A DNA stretch of 64,000 nucleotides from Aminipila luticellarii. GTDB taxonomy: Bacteria; Bacillota; Clostridia; Peptostreptococcales; Anaerovoracaceae. The stretch covers positions 186,001 through 250,000 of the forward strand of contig NZ_CP035281.1 in assembly GCF_004103735.1 (NCBI RefSeq), read 5' to 3'. Below are positions 19,267 through 27,030 of this stretch, piece by piece. The position numbers and the translations under genes were made by a program. Position 1 is the stretch's first letter, and every line of letters starts with the position of its first letter. The notes beneath the pieces are model-generated. The model saw only the letters and a program-made list of their open reading frames with translations, made no database searches and had not been told where the DNA came from.

Positions 19267-19872
19267 ATGAAAAGTGTTGCTAAGCGAATATTAGATATAT
19301 GTTGTTCTTTGGTTTTACTCATTATATTATCTCCAGTTTTCTTTCTGTTATTTTTACTATGCAAGTTAAAATTGGGATCACCTGCGATTTTTAAACAGGC
19401 AAGACCGGGAATACATGGGAAGGTTTTTACAATGTATAAGTTCAGAAGTATGACAGAAGAACGCGATGAAGCTGGTCAATTGCTTTCAGATGAGATACGA
19501 TTGACTTCTTTTGGAAAATTACTTAGAAAGACTAGCCTGGATGAATTGCCGGAGCTATTTAATATTTTAAAAGGGGATATGAGTTTTGTCGGACCAAGAC
19601 CGCTTTTGGTGCGTTATTTAGATCGATATACCGAGGAGCAGGCCAGAAGGCATGAAGTAAAACCCGGTTTGACTGGATGGGCTCAAGTAAATGGCAGAAA
19701 TGCTATCAACTGGGAGGAAAAATTTAAACTGGATGTCTGGTATGTGGATCACTGGAATCTTTGGTTGGATTTAAAGATTTTTGTCTTAACATTTTTAAAG
19801 GTTTTTAAACATGAAGGAATAAATTCGACTGGAGAAGCGACTATGCAAGAATTTATGGGAACCAAGAAATAA
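19267..19872 (+). CDS. pglC: Initiating phosphoglycosyltransferase, PglC-like
   Basis: A 201-residue monotopic bacterial sugar transferase: one N-terminal membrane hairpin (about 8-33), then the catalytic domain with FKQARPG, FTMYKFRSM, SLDELPELFNIL.GDMSFVGPRP and KPGLTGWAQVNGR. It moves a sugar-1-phosphate onto undecaprenyl phosphate. The small size without the extra N-terminal membrane domain is that of PglC rather than WbaP. The PglD- and PglE-like genes follow directly, which points to diNAc-bacillosamine-type phosphate as substrate (inference). Confidence 0.85.
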   Translation: MKSVAKRILDICCSLVLLIILSPVFFLLFLLCKLKLGSPAIFKQARPGIHGKVFTMYKFRSMTEERDEAGQLLSDEIRLTSFGKLLRKTSLDELPELFNILKGDMSFVGPRPLLVRYLDRYTEEQARRHEVKPGLTGWAQVNGRNAINWEEKFKLDVWYVDHWNLWLDLKIFVLTFLKVFKHEGINSTGEATMQEFMGTKK

Positions 19873-19889
19873 CCAAAGAGGGTGAATAT

Positions 19890-20540
19890 GTGAAAAAGCT
19901 TATTATAATTGGTGCGGGCGGATTTGGCCGAGAAGTTTTGGAGTATGCGTTAGATATGAAAGAGGCTAATCCTCAAATAGACTGGGAAGTAAAAGGTTTT
20001 ATAGATGATAATTTAGCGTGTTTGCAGCAATATAATCAGGAATTTGAGGTTATAGAGAACATTAAAGATCATATCATATCGAATGAAAATGTATATATTT
20101 GTGCGATTGGTGATCCAAACATAAAAAGTGCAATTTGCAAGGATTTTATGGATCGTGGGGCGCTTTTTATCAATATCATTCATCCGTTGGCTCGAGTGGG
20201 TAGAAGATGCAAATTAGGTGTGGGCAATGTGATTTGCCCTAATGCGTGTTTAACAACGGATGTTTGTTTAGAGGATTTTATTTTTGTGAATTGCCATTCC
20301 AACTGTGGACACGATTCGAAAATTTCATCTTATTGTACGATTAGTCCGTTTTGTGATATCACAGGGTTTGCAGAACTTGGCAAGGGTGTCTTTTTAGGCA
20401 GTCATGCTTCCATATGCCCGAGTGTTAAGATTGGAGACTTTTCAAAAATTGGTGCCGGAGCAGCTGTAATATCTGATATGCCATCTGATTGCACTGCGGT
20501 AGGGGTACCGGCTAAAATTGTAAAAAGGAAGAATAGATAA
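19890..20540 (+). CDS. pglD: Sugar N-acetyltransferase, PglD/NeuD-like
   Basis: A 216-residue protein with an N-terminal nucleotide-sugar-binding Rossmann part (IIGAGGFGREVLEYA) and a C-terminal left-handed beta-helix of hexapeptide repeats with a proposed catalytic His in NCHSNCGHD. PglD acetylates the C4 amino group of UDP-4-amino-sugars. The GTG start at 19890 is used: GAGGGTG precedes it, and the overlapping ATG at 19888 is followed at once by a stop. Neighbours upstream (PglC-like) and downstream (PglE-like) complete the set. Confidence 0.85.
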   Translation: MKKLIIIGAGGFGREVLEYALDMKEANPQIDWEVKGFIDDNLACLQQYNQEFEVIENIKDHIISNENVYICAIGDPNIKSAICKDFMDRGALFINIIHPLARVGRRCKLGVGNVICPNACLTTDVCLEDFIFVNCHSNCGHDSKISSYCTISPFCDITGFAELGKGVFLGSHASICPSVKIGDFSKIGAGAAVISDMPSDCTAVGVPAKIVKRKNR

Positions 20541-20542
20541 TT

Positions 20543-21718
20543 ATGGAGAAGCAAATACCATTAAGTGTACCTAATTTAGATATAGAAATCGTAGACAATT
20601 TGCGGGAATGCATTGAAACCGGATGGGTATCCACCGGGGGAAGATTTATAGCTGAATTTGAGCAAAAGGTAGCTAAATATGTGGGGATTGATGATGCCGT
20701 TTCGGCTCAGAGCGGCACTGCCGGACTGCATGTCGCTCTAAGAATTCTGGGTGTAAAATCCGGTGATGAGGTTATTGTACCTGCTTTGACCTTTATAGCA
20801 GCAGTAAACCCTGTGAAATATCTTGGGGCAGAACCTGTTTTTATGGACTGTGATGACTCCCTGTGCATGGATGCGGATAAGCTTGAAAGGTTTTGCCAAG
20901 AGGAATGCAGCTTTGATGGGACAAAGCTCATCAATAAGAAAACCGGAAGAGCCGTTAAGGCAGTGGTAGTAGTACACATATTTGGAAATCTGGCAAATAT
21001 GGAAAAAATCATGGATGTAGCCCATCAGTTCGGATTAAAGGTGTTGGAAGATGCCACAGAAGCCTTAGGGAGCTATTTTAAAGAGGGCAGATATAAAGGA
21101 AAGTTTTCTGGGACGATTGCCGATATGGGTGTATATTCGTTTAATGCCAATAAGATAATCACTACCGGCGGCGGCGGTATGATTGTATCCCAAAATCAGC
21201 AATATTTGGATCAGGCGAGGTACCTGACCATAACAGCTAAAGGGACGAGTCCGGAAGAAGCCTTGTTTTTTATTCATGGAGAAGTAGGATACAATTATAG
21301 AATGTTAAATCTGCAAGCGGCTTTAGGAGTCAGCCAGATGGACAAATTAGAGCAATTTATTGAAACTAAGGTGATGAATCATAACAAATATAAGGAAGAA
21401 TTAAAAAATGCAGAGGGAATTCAACTTCTGCCATTTAAGCAAGACATTCGATCAAACCATTGGTTCTATTCTTTGTATATCGACAATGAACGATTTGGTG
21501 AGGGCCGAGATGAACTTATGTATAGATTGCTTGAAAACGGGATTCAATGCAGGCCTGTCTGGAAACTAATATGTACGTTAGACCCATATATAGGCTCTCA
21601 GAGCTATGAAATTGAAAAAGCAGTAGATTACGCTGACCATATACTGAATGTGCCTTGCTCAACGAGTTTGAGCGTTGAAGACGTGAAGTATGTGTGTGAT
21701 AGGATTAAGAATAGATGA
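20543..21718 (+). CDS. pglE: UDP-4-keto-sugar aminotransferase, PglE/LegC-like
   Basis: A 391-residue PLP enzyme of the DegT/DnrJ/EryC1 family. The PLP lysine is Lys204 in SFNANKIITTGGGG; SAQSGTAGLHVAL and the EDATEALGS segment are family motifs. The GWVSTGG N-terminus and insert around residues 115-130 fit the LegC/PglE branch. It should aminate the C4 keto group made by the dehydratase at 55185. The ribosome site is weak (AAGGA 13 bases upstream), but the gene starts two bases after the previous stop, so coupling is likely. Confidence 0.87.
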   Translation: MEKQIPLSVPNLDIEIVDNLRECIETGWVSTGGRFIAEFEQKVAKYVGIDDAVSAQSGTAGLHVALRILGVKSGDEVIVPALTFIAAVNPVKYLGAEPVFMDCDDSLCMDADKLERFCQEECSFDGTKLINKKTGRAVKAVVVVHIFGNLANMEKIMDVAHQFGLKVLEDATEALGSYFKEGRYKGKFSGTIADMGVYSFNANKIITTGGGGMIVSQNQQYLDQARYLTITAKGTSPEEALFFIHGEVGYNYRMLNLQAALGVSQMDKLEQFIETKVMNHNKYKEELKNAEGIQLLPFKQDIRSNHWFYSLYIDNERFGEGRDELMYRLLENGIQCRPVWKLICTLDPYIGSQSYEIEKAVDYADHILNVPCSTSLSVEDVKYVCDRIKNR

Positions 21719-21721
21719 TAT

Positions 21722-21764
21722 TCCAGTAAGCGTTAAATAAGTGAACCCATTAACACTTACTGGA
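21722..21764. repeat. 15-bp inverted repeat between convergent genes
   Basis: TCCAGTAAGCGTTAA (21722-21736) and TTAACACTTACTGGA (21750-21764), one mismatch, with a 13-base loop. It lies between the ends of the aminotransferase gene and the minus-strand chaperone gene. Neither side has a T-tract. It may stop or process transcripts from both directions, or mark the edge of the TAC insertion. Confidence 0.6.
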
Positions 21765-21786
21765 GAATGTTGCTTGCTTATGACAA

Positions 21787-22242
21787 TTAGTTTTTACTGT
21801 CATTGTCATCTGGATTTTTTTCTTCTAATTTGGATAAGTTTATCATTGGAAGTATGATTTGACCGCCCGAACAAGTTTGACTTGTAATGCTGATGATGAT
21901 GGATCTTGCTATTGAATATAGAGTAGCACATCCATTTAAATTAACAAATTCTTTAAATACTTCAACTGGCATTTCAGATGTTGCGATGAAAGCCCCTTCA
22001 AGAATCAATTCGACTTCCATGGTTTCTGACTCGGCACTATCAATTTGCACATTAATGTGAATTTGAATTTTGGCAAAATGATTATCTGCATCTGTTGTAA
22101 TGTTTAGTATTTCATATTCAACATTGAACTTTTTTTCTAATTCTTGTAGATTTTCAATGTGTACAAAATTATTGCTAACTTGAAGGAAAATAATAGTAGT
22201 TCCCAATAATTGAAAATCTGCCTTTAATTTATTTGTTTCCAT
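21787..22242 (-). CDS. SecB-like chaperone of a toxin-antitoxin-chaperone module
   Basis: A 151-residue protein resembling SecB: beta-rich N-terminal two thirds, then a segment (NLNGCATLYSIARSIIISIT, then GQIILPMINL) that parallels the SecB pattern of a Pro/Tyr-Ala-Arg helix followed by an LAPVNF-type strand. In TAC modules such proteins fold and protect the antitoxin. The start at 22242 is one base after the antitoxin stop, with GGGGAGA upstream; a longer frame starting inside the antitoxin gene is less likely. Firmicutes rarely have a housekeeping SecB, so this copy is probably dedicated. A structural match would settle it. Confidence 0.65.
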   Translation of the reverse strand: METNKLKADFQLLGTTIIFLQVSNNFVHIENLQELEKKFNVEYEILNITTDADNHFAKIQIHINVQIDSAESETMEVELILEGAFIATSEMPVEVFKEFVNLNGCATLYSIARSIIISITSQTCSGGQIILPMINLSKLEEKNPDDNDSKN

Positions 22243-22243
22243 G

Positions 22244-22633
22244 TTATGCAATGTCTCCCCATAATTTCTCTCCAAAATTTTTATATTTAACACATTTGAT
22301 TTCGTTAGTATTTTCGATATCTTGGAAAGTATCTAAATACTGCTTTTTTACATCTTGAATCTTTATATCTAATTCCAAATCCAGCTGTTCACAAATTTCT
22401 GCTAATTTTTCAATCGTAAAATTGCAATTGCCATTTTCCCATTTTGATATCATTCCTTGAGTAACTTTCATATATTCCGCAAATTGTTTTTGATTCATAC
22501 CTAATTCAATCCTTTTTCTAGTTATTGAGACTGAAATTTTAGCGATTAACCTTGCGGCTATAACTTCCGCCTTTGTGAGATTAGAAGACAAAGCATCTAA
22601 TACCTCATTAGCATTCCATGTTTTCTTTTCCAT
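22244..22633 (-). CDS. HigA-like antitoxin with C-terminal extension
   Basis: A 129-residue protein with an XRE helix-turn-helix at about 40-85 (RIELGMNQKQFAEYMKVTQG, then ISKWENG). It is preceded by a helical arm and followed by about 40 residues ending in an aromatic-rich tail (YKNFGEKLWGD). In chaperone-dependent antitoxins this tail is the chaperone-addiction segment that makes the antitoxin unstable without its SecB-like partner; the tail here fits that role by position and composition. It starts three bases after the toxin stop with GGAGGAA upstream, and would bind the operator at 23054-23089. Confidence 0.8.
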   Translation of the reverse strand: MEKKTWNANEVLDALSSNLTKAEVIAARLIAKISVSITRKRIELGMNQKQFAEYMKVTQGMISKWENGNCNFTIEKLAEICEQLDLELDIKIQDVKKQYLDTFQDIENTNEIKCVKYKNFGEKLWGDIA

Positions 22634-22636
22634 TTT

Positions 22637-23029
22637 TCATTCCTCCATTTCATTTTGTCTAGCCAGCGCAATAGAGATATGCTTTGCATAATCTGTCGCT
22701 TTCTTACCTGATTTCTTATAAAAAGCATGCAGCATATAGTCATTATTTTTAGTCATTGAAAATAATACCCGGATATTAGCATCTTTAACCTTAATGTGCA
22801 TAGCACATAATCCATTGGCATTTTTTAATTTTTCAAATTCTTTGATCATAAAAACATTTGCTTTAAGTTGTTCAAGCTGCTCAATTCTTGTTTCTAATAG
22901 GGCATAGATCTTTTTACTGCAGCTGCTTTGCATCATTAATTCATTTAATTCTTTGTATGCTTCGTCATGAAAATAGATATTAGGTCGTTTTAAAGTATTC
23001 CATTCCTTTGGACCCGAAAGTACATTCAC
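22637..23029 (-). CDS. HigB/RelE-family toxin
   Basis: A 130-residue protein of the RelE/HigB superfamily, ribosome-associated mRNA nucleases. The diagnostic part is the C-terminal core: LEQLKANVFMIKEF, a strand with IRVLFSM, and LHAFYKKSGKKATDYAKHI, where the basic residues form the usual active face. The GTG start at 23029 has GGAG eight bases upstream; the nearby ATG runs into a stop. It is the first gene of the three-gene TAC operon, in the toxin-first order typical of higBA. Confidence 0.8.
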   Translation of the reverse strand: MNVLSGPKEWNTLKRPNIYFHDEAYKELNELMMQSSCSKKIYALLETRIEQLEQLKANVFMIKEFEKLKNANGLCAMHIKVKDANIRVLFSMTKNNDYMLHAFYKKSGKKATDYAKHISIALARQNEMEE

Positions 23030-23045
23030 ATTATTTTCTCCTATT

Positions 23046-23089
23046 ATTATAGCTATAAGTAATAATATATATACATGATATTACTTATA
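23046..23089 (-). promoter_or_regulatory. TAC operon promoter and operator
   Basis: Perfect 11-bp inverted repeat TATAAGTAATA (23054-23064) and TATTACTTATA (23079-23089), 14 bases apart, directly upstream of the toxin. A minus-strand TATAAT lies at 23046-23051, so the repeat covers the promoter spacer and -35 region. This fits autorepression by the HTH antitoxin. Confidence 0.7.
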
Positions 23090-23106
23090 AGGAATATTTG
23101 CAACAT

Positions 23107-23152
23107 AAAAAAACCGAAAAGTCAATTTTAATAATAAACTTTTCGGTTTTTA
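23107..23152. terminator. Bidirectional terminator between the ligase-fold gene and the TAC operon
   Basis: AAAAACCGAAAAGT (23109-23122) and ACTTTTCGGTTTTT (23138-23151) form a 14-bp stem with T-runs on both strands. It ends the minus-strand gene at 23182 and insulates the TAC promoter. Confidence 0.85.
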
Positions 23153-23181
23153 AATGCGCTATTTTATTTGATTGCTTATTG

Positions 23182-25182
23182 TTAATGAGCCTTATGCTCA
23201 GTATTTTGTCTTTGCAGCATGATGTTAATAGCAATACCTGTTCCGAGCAATCCGTAGAACATCGGCATAACCGATACTGTGGAATCATCCACAAGGGCGG
23301 ATACGAGGAAACCACAGATACCAAGGAAAATTCCCACGCCGGTATATTCGGTAAAGCTGTTTAAATTTCTCTTCCAGAAAACCTTAATGCTTTGGAGAAT
23401 GTATATAATCCACAAAGCAAGCAGAGCTAATACAGAAATGCCGCCGGTGCCAATCCATGCACCCATATACATGTTATGAGGTTTATCCACGATAAGGTTT
23501 ATATTATCCCAGTTCGCATTATATTTGCCGATGTAGTCGTCATTAGGGAAATAAATGCAGTACGTGTCTGCACCGTGACCAATGAGTGCGGTGCTTTTCA
23601 TCATAGGCAGTGTCCTGGACCAGATATAACCACGTCCCGATCCGAAACCTTGATTCTTTTCCCAGCCAAAGCTTTCTACTTTCTTAAGTGGAACAAACTT
23701 ACCTAAAGTATTTCTATACTGTATATCTTGTCCTCTCAGCATAGCGAAGTCCCATTCGGATCCATCCACCTTGACGATAAAGTAGTTGATTCCTGCAGTA
23801 TCTTGTGCGGGCCCGATTGCAAATGAACGATATCTGTCATCGGCAATCGTATAAAAATTTGTTCCTTCAAGTGGAGCAATATCAAGGGCTTTTCCATCTT
23901 TGTCCGTAAGCTTTACTGCAAGCGGATTTTCAGGATAAGTTGTAAAAGTAATCGGATTTCCGTTGTAGCTCATCATAATCTTATTACCTTTTGTTTCCAG
24001 ATAATCAATATGTCCCTTTGAAGCGGATTCTGTTTGAGCAGTATCAGTACTGTCCGGCTTACCTGGTACTTCTTGAGTTTTACTATTATTTATGCCGAGT
24101 ACGCTTCGAGCGGCTCCGGTAAGCTCCGGAACCCAACGTTCATAAGTAACGCCTCCCACGAGAACTGTTATGACCAGAAGAATGGCAAGAGGCTTCCACC
24201 ATTTAATAATAGTTTTGTTTAGTAAAATAAGTGCGACCAAAACAACCACGGCCATTCCCAGGAATCCTCCGGAGGATTTCGATCCGATCAAATTGTACAT
24301 ATTTAACCCAAATAGTACACCCCATAATATCTTCTTCCAGAGTGGCTCCTCTTTTTCCTTTACGACAGAATGAATAAATAACAAGCCAAAAAGTGGAATT
24401 AATAAGGTTAAATAAAAGGAAACATAATTTATATTATAAACTGTTTGGTAAATTTCTCTATGAGTGAATGTAAAGGTTAACGAGTCCAGCTGATCCCAGA
24501 ACTGGCTGGAGGTAATCAATTTTTTACCGAAGGTCGTTTGAAAAAAGTCATGGCCAAGAGCCTGCGAAAGACCTAAGAGGCTCAGTAACAGGCTGGATAC
24601 AGCTGCGGGATATACAATCCATTTAATATTCTTTTCATTATTGATTGTATTCATGATAAAAAACAGCATGACCATATAGGCCAGTAATGTTACCGTGCCT
24701 TCAAACCGATCATTCCAACCCCACAGAGCAAATTCCTTATAGTCAGACATTACGTATGAAATCAGCACAAATATGGAATATACCAGCATAGGAATATAAT
24801 ACAGCGTGCGTTTTATAAAAAATGATTGTGTAAAAACCCTATACAGTATAAATACCAGCGCCAATACGGCACAAATCACGATGGCTACCATTTTATAATA
24901 GCTAAAGAATTCGGTTAAGTTGTTACCGGAGTTTGTCCAGAAAAACTGGTTCATTGGACGATGATATTGATGCATTCTCACAAGCATAATAACGAAAGCT
25001 GTGAAAAATGCAGCAGGTAACGTTTGGAACCAATGCATTTCCTCATCAATTCTTGGTGCCATACTCATAGAAAACAGGTAATCCGATTTTCTGCCTGTGG
25101 CATCCGTTTTCTTAGAGAGTTGCGGTTTAGTAGCGTGTTTTGATTCAGCAGCCTTACTCCCCTGTTTATTTTTATTTGCCAT
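23182..25182 (-). CDS. O-antigen-ligase-fold membrane protein
   Basis: A 666-residue protein with a Lys/Ser-rich cytoplasmic start, about 12 membrane segments, and a large outside loop near residues 380-540. A Wzy_C-like core follows (GHGADTYCIYFPND and DKPHNMYMGAWIGTGG, with the conserved His). The family includes Wzy polymerases, WaaL ligases and the S-layer O-oligosaccharyltransferases WsaB/WsfB. With S-layer genes nearby and no LPS, ligation of glycan to surface protein or polymerisation are the likely roles. A paralogue lies at 49218-52238. GGGGGA precedes the ATG and a promoter lies at 25229-25257. Confidence 0.82.
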   Translation of the reverse strand: MANKNKQGSKAAESKHATKPQLSKKTDATGRKSDYLFSMSMAPRIDEEMHWFQTLPAAFFTAFVIMLVRMHQYHRPMNQFFWTNSGNNLTEFFSYYKMVAIVICAVLALVFILYRVFTQSFFIKRTLYYIPMLVYSIFVLISYVMSDYKEFALWGWNDRFEGTVTLLAYMVMLFFIMNTINNEKNIKWIVYPAAVSSLLLSLLGLSQALGHDFFQTTFGKKLITSSQFWDQLDSLTFTFTHREIYQTVYNINYVSFYLTLLIPLFGLLFIHSVVKEKEEPLWKKILWGVLFGLNMYNLIGSKSSGGFLGMAVVVLVALILLNKTIIKWWKPLAILLVITVLVGGVTYERWVPELTGAARSVLGINNSKTQEVPGKPDSTDTAQTESASKGHIDYLETKGNKIMMSYNGNPITFTTYPENPLAVKLTDKDGKALDIAPLEGTNFYTIADDRYRSFAIGPAQDTAGINYFIVKVDGSEWDFAMLRGQDIQYRNTLGKFVPLKKVESFGWEKNQGFGSGRGYIWSRTLPMMKSTALIGHGADTYCIYFPNDDYIGKYNANWDNINLIVDKPHNMYMGAWIGTGGISVLALLALWIIYILQSIKVFWKRNLNSFTEYTGVGIFLGICGFLVSALVDDSTVSVMPMFYGLLGTGIAINIMLQRQNTEHKAH

Positions 25183-25228
25183 TTATAAATCCCCCAAATA
25201 TATAATTTTTTAACTTATAAGCCACTAT

Positions 25229-25257
25229 ATTGTACATCAGAAATTGGTAAATTGCAA
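25229..25257 (-). promoter_or_regulatory. Candidate promoter of the O-antigen-ligase-fold gene
   Basis: On the minus strand TTGCAA (25252-25257), 17 bases, TACAAT (25229-25234), about 45 bases before the start at 25182 and just downstream of the TolC-like gene terminator. Confidence 0.5.
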
Positions 25258-25273
25258 ATTTACCTTTGCACAT

Positions 25274-25301
25274 AAAAACGCCAGATTTTCAGTCTGGCGT
25301 T
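25274..25301 (-). terminator. Intrinsic terminator of the TolC-like gene
   Basis: AACGCCAGA (25277-25285) and TCTGGCGTT (25293-25301), a 9-bp stem with a seven-base loop; on the minus strand it is followed by TTTTTATG. Confidence 0.8.
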
Positions 25302-25335
25302 AAGTATGATGAACTTTTTATTGCTTCAAGTCGGA

Positions 25336-26685
25336 CTATTGAATGGATATACCTTCAATCCCGATACCAGAAGCAAGGTTATACGCATTAACAGCGATAT
25401 TATAATCTAAAATTGCTTTGTAATATGCTTGCTGTACATTAAATGTGTTGAGATTAATTCCGGATAGATCTGTTACTGTGATCACACCGCTGTCATATTG
25501 GAGCTGACCTAATCTGGAGGCTTCTTTTGAATTTTCATAAGAGACCTTTCCAGATGTTACCGCTTCATACTTTTGCTTCATATCCATATATTTTGTGCGC
25601 ACATCAACTTCCACTTGACCGGGAGCCAGTTCAGCAGATTCCTGCGCGGTCAGAAGCGCAGTTCTGGCGGAACGATACGTTGCTGAAGTGCTTGGGTAAG
25701 CCTTTACATCGTTTAACAGGTAAGCCGCCATCGTAGCACTGTAATTCGCTCCGTGTATTTCATTTCTGTTGACCAGAGCCTCTTTAATGGCATCATCCAC
25801 TGATTTTGTCGGGAAAGCCAGAGCAGTTAGACTATCAGTCAAGGTTACTTTTTGGTGAATATTATAACCCATAAATAAGTTAAAGTTCATTTTTATCTGT
25901 TCAAAGCCATTGACTGCTAAAGTATAATTGTCTTTTGCTGTATTTAAAGAGGTTTCTGCATTTAAAGTATCAAGCTTTGATACGGTACCCAGCTTGTATT
26001 TCAGCATGGTGCTGCTGTAAATGGCCTGAGCTCTGGTCAAATTATCTTTAGCAACCTGAACCTGAGCTTCGGTATATTTATACGTATAATACATTTCATA
26101 GGTCTGAGACTTTAGCTTATTGATAGCCGCCTCATAATTTCGAGGAGCCTGTTCATTTATAAATTTTTTACTCTCCTGCAACAGCGGTTTGCTGGCCGTG
26201 TCTAAATCAAGCTTGTTGATTTGAGATATTTTTTCACTGTAGCCCTTCGCTTTTGAAAGTTGATCTTCTTGTGTATACTGTGCAAAGGTCGCCTGTGGAC
26301 TGTCTGCCAGCATCTTTTTATAAGCGCCATCCAAAGAAAGGCTAATTGGAGCTGTAACGGTAGGGGACTGTGCTTCTGCATTAATAGCAGAATTTGTTGT
26401 AATCGCAGAGTCGGTAGTGGAAACAGCCGCATTTGTGGTCGTTACTGCTGCGTTGGTGGTCACAGCCGCACCGGTAGTAGTTACAGCACTGTTAGTCGTT
26501 GTTATTGCCGAACCTGTAGTTGAAATCCCTGATCCTGTAGTGGTAATGGTACTACTTGCAGCCGTTTGGCTGTTGGCTACCGTAGTCCCTGTATTTGCCG
26601 TAGTCGCTGCTGCAATAGATGCTACTGGAATAGAAGTAACTATCAATGCAGAAGCGAGTAAAGCTGTAAATAATTGCTTTTTCAT
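25336..26685 (-). CDS. TolC-family-like secreted protein with Thr-rich N-terminal tract
   Basis: A 449-residue protein with signal peptide (about 1-27) and a 75-residue low-complexity tract of Thr, Ala and Ser with repeats such as TTNAAV and TTxSAI (about 28-105). Then comes a long alpha-helical domain with two repeated halves typical of outer-membrane efflux (TolC) proteins: LKYKLGTVSKLDTLNAETSL in the first and LGQLQYDSGVITVTDLSGI in the second. TolC normally spans an outer membrane, which SLH-bearing monoderms lack. It may therefore be a periplasm-like or wall-associated coiled-coil protein. The Thr tract is a plausible O-glycosylation region. No efflux partners lie nearby. Confidence 0.75.
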   Translation of the reverse strand: MKKQLFTALLASALIVTSIPVASIAAATTANTGTTVANSQTAASSTITTTGSGISTTGSAITTTNSAVTTTGAAVTTNAAVTTTNAAVSTTDSAITTNSAINAEAQSPTVTAPISLSLDGAYKKMLADSPQATFAQYTQEDQLSKAKGYSEKISQINKLDLDTASKPLLQESKKFINEQAPRNYEAAINKLKSQTYEMYYTYKYTEAQVQVAKDNLTRAQAIYSSTMLKYKLGTVSKLDTLNAETSLNTAKDNYTLAVNGFEQIKMNFNLFMGYNIHQKVTLTDSLTALAFPTKSVDDAIKEALVNRNEIHGANYSATMAAYLLNDVKAYPSTSATYRSARTALLTAQESAELAPGQVEVDVRTKYMDMKQKYEAVTSGKVSYENSKEASRLGQLQYDSGVITVTDLSGINLNTFNVQQAYYKAILDYNIAVNAYNLASGIGIEGISIQ

Positions 26686-27030
26686 TTTTTTATTTTCCTC
26701 CTTATCATTTGATTGATATGTATTCGCTTCATTTTATATGGATAAAATGAGCAAAATATTGCAAGTTTAGTCTGATTTTTGACTTCATTCAATCGAATCA
26801 GCCCATTGGCTGAGATTCATTCTACGCCCCTTTGCACAATCGTGTCAATACACATTATAGCAGAAGATGTGGAATTAGATATTAAATCTTTATTAAGAAT
26901 TAGTTTGCCCTCTATTTTACATGCAAAGTTTGTATAACAAGCTTGATGAATGCATTAAAACATAATACAATGAAGAGCAGATAATAAAACTGTTGATTAA
27001 ACAATCAGATTTGAGAAAAAGGACAAAAGC
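26686..27030. promoter_or_regulatory. Divergent regulatory region between the TolC-like and glycosyltransferase genes
   Basis: No gene is seen here. Minus strand: TTGACA (26843-26848), 18 bases, TAGAAT (26819-26824), giving a leader of about 125 bases for the TolC-like gene. That leader holds a 9-bp hairpin TCATTTTAT (26729-26737)/ATAAAATGA (26742-26750). Plus strand: TTGATG (26943-26948), 17 bases, TACAAT (26966-26971) for the gene at 27031. Confidence 0.55.

Noticed and set aside
22244-22293. Longer start for the SecB-like protein, beginning inside the antitoxin gene
   Set aside because: The ATG at 22242 directly after the antitoxin stop fits operon spacing and removes 17 residues that resemble nothing.
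26330-26610. Repeated sequence that could be taken for a CRISPR-like array
   Set aside because: The repeats are short, in frame, and encode the Thr/Ala tract of the TolC-like protein; there are no regular spacers.
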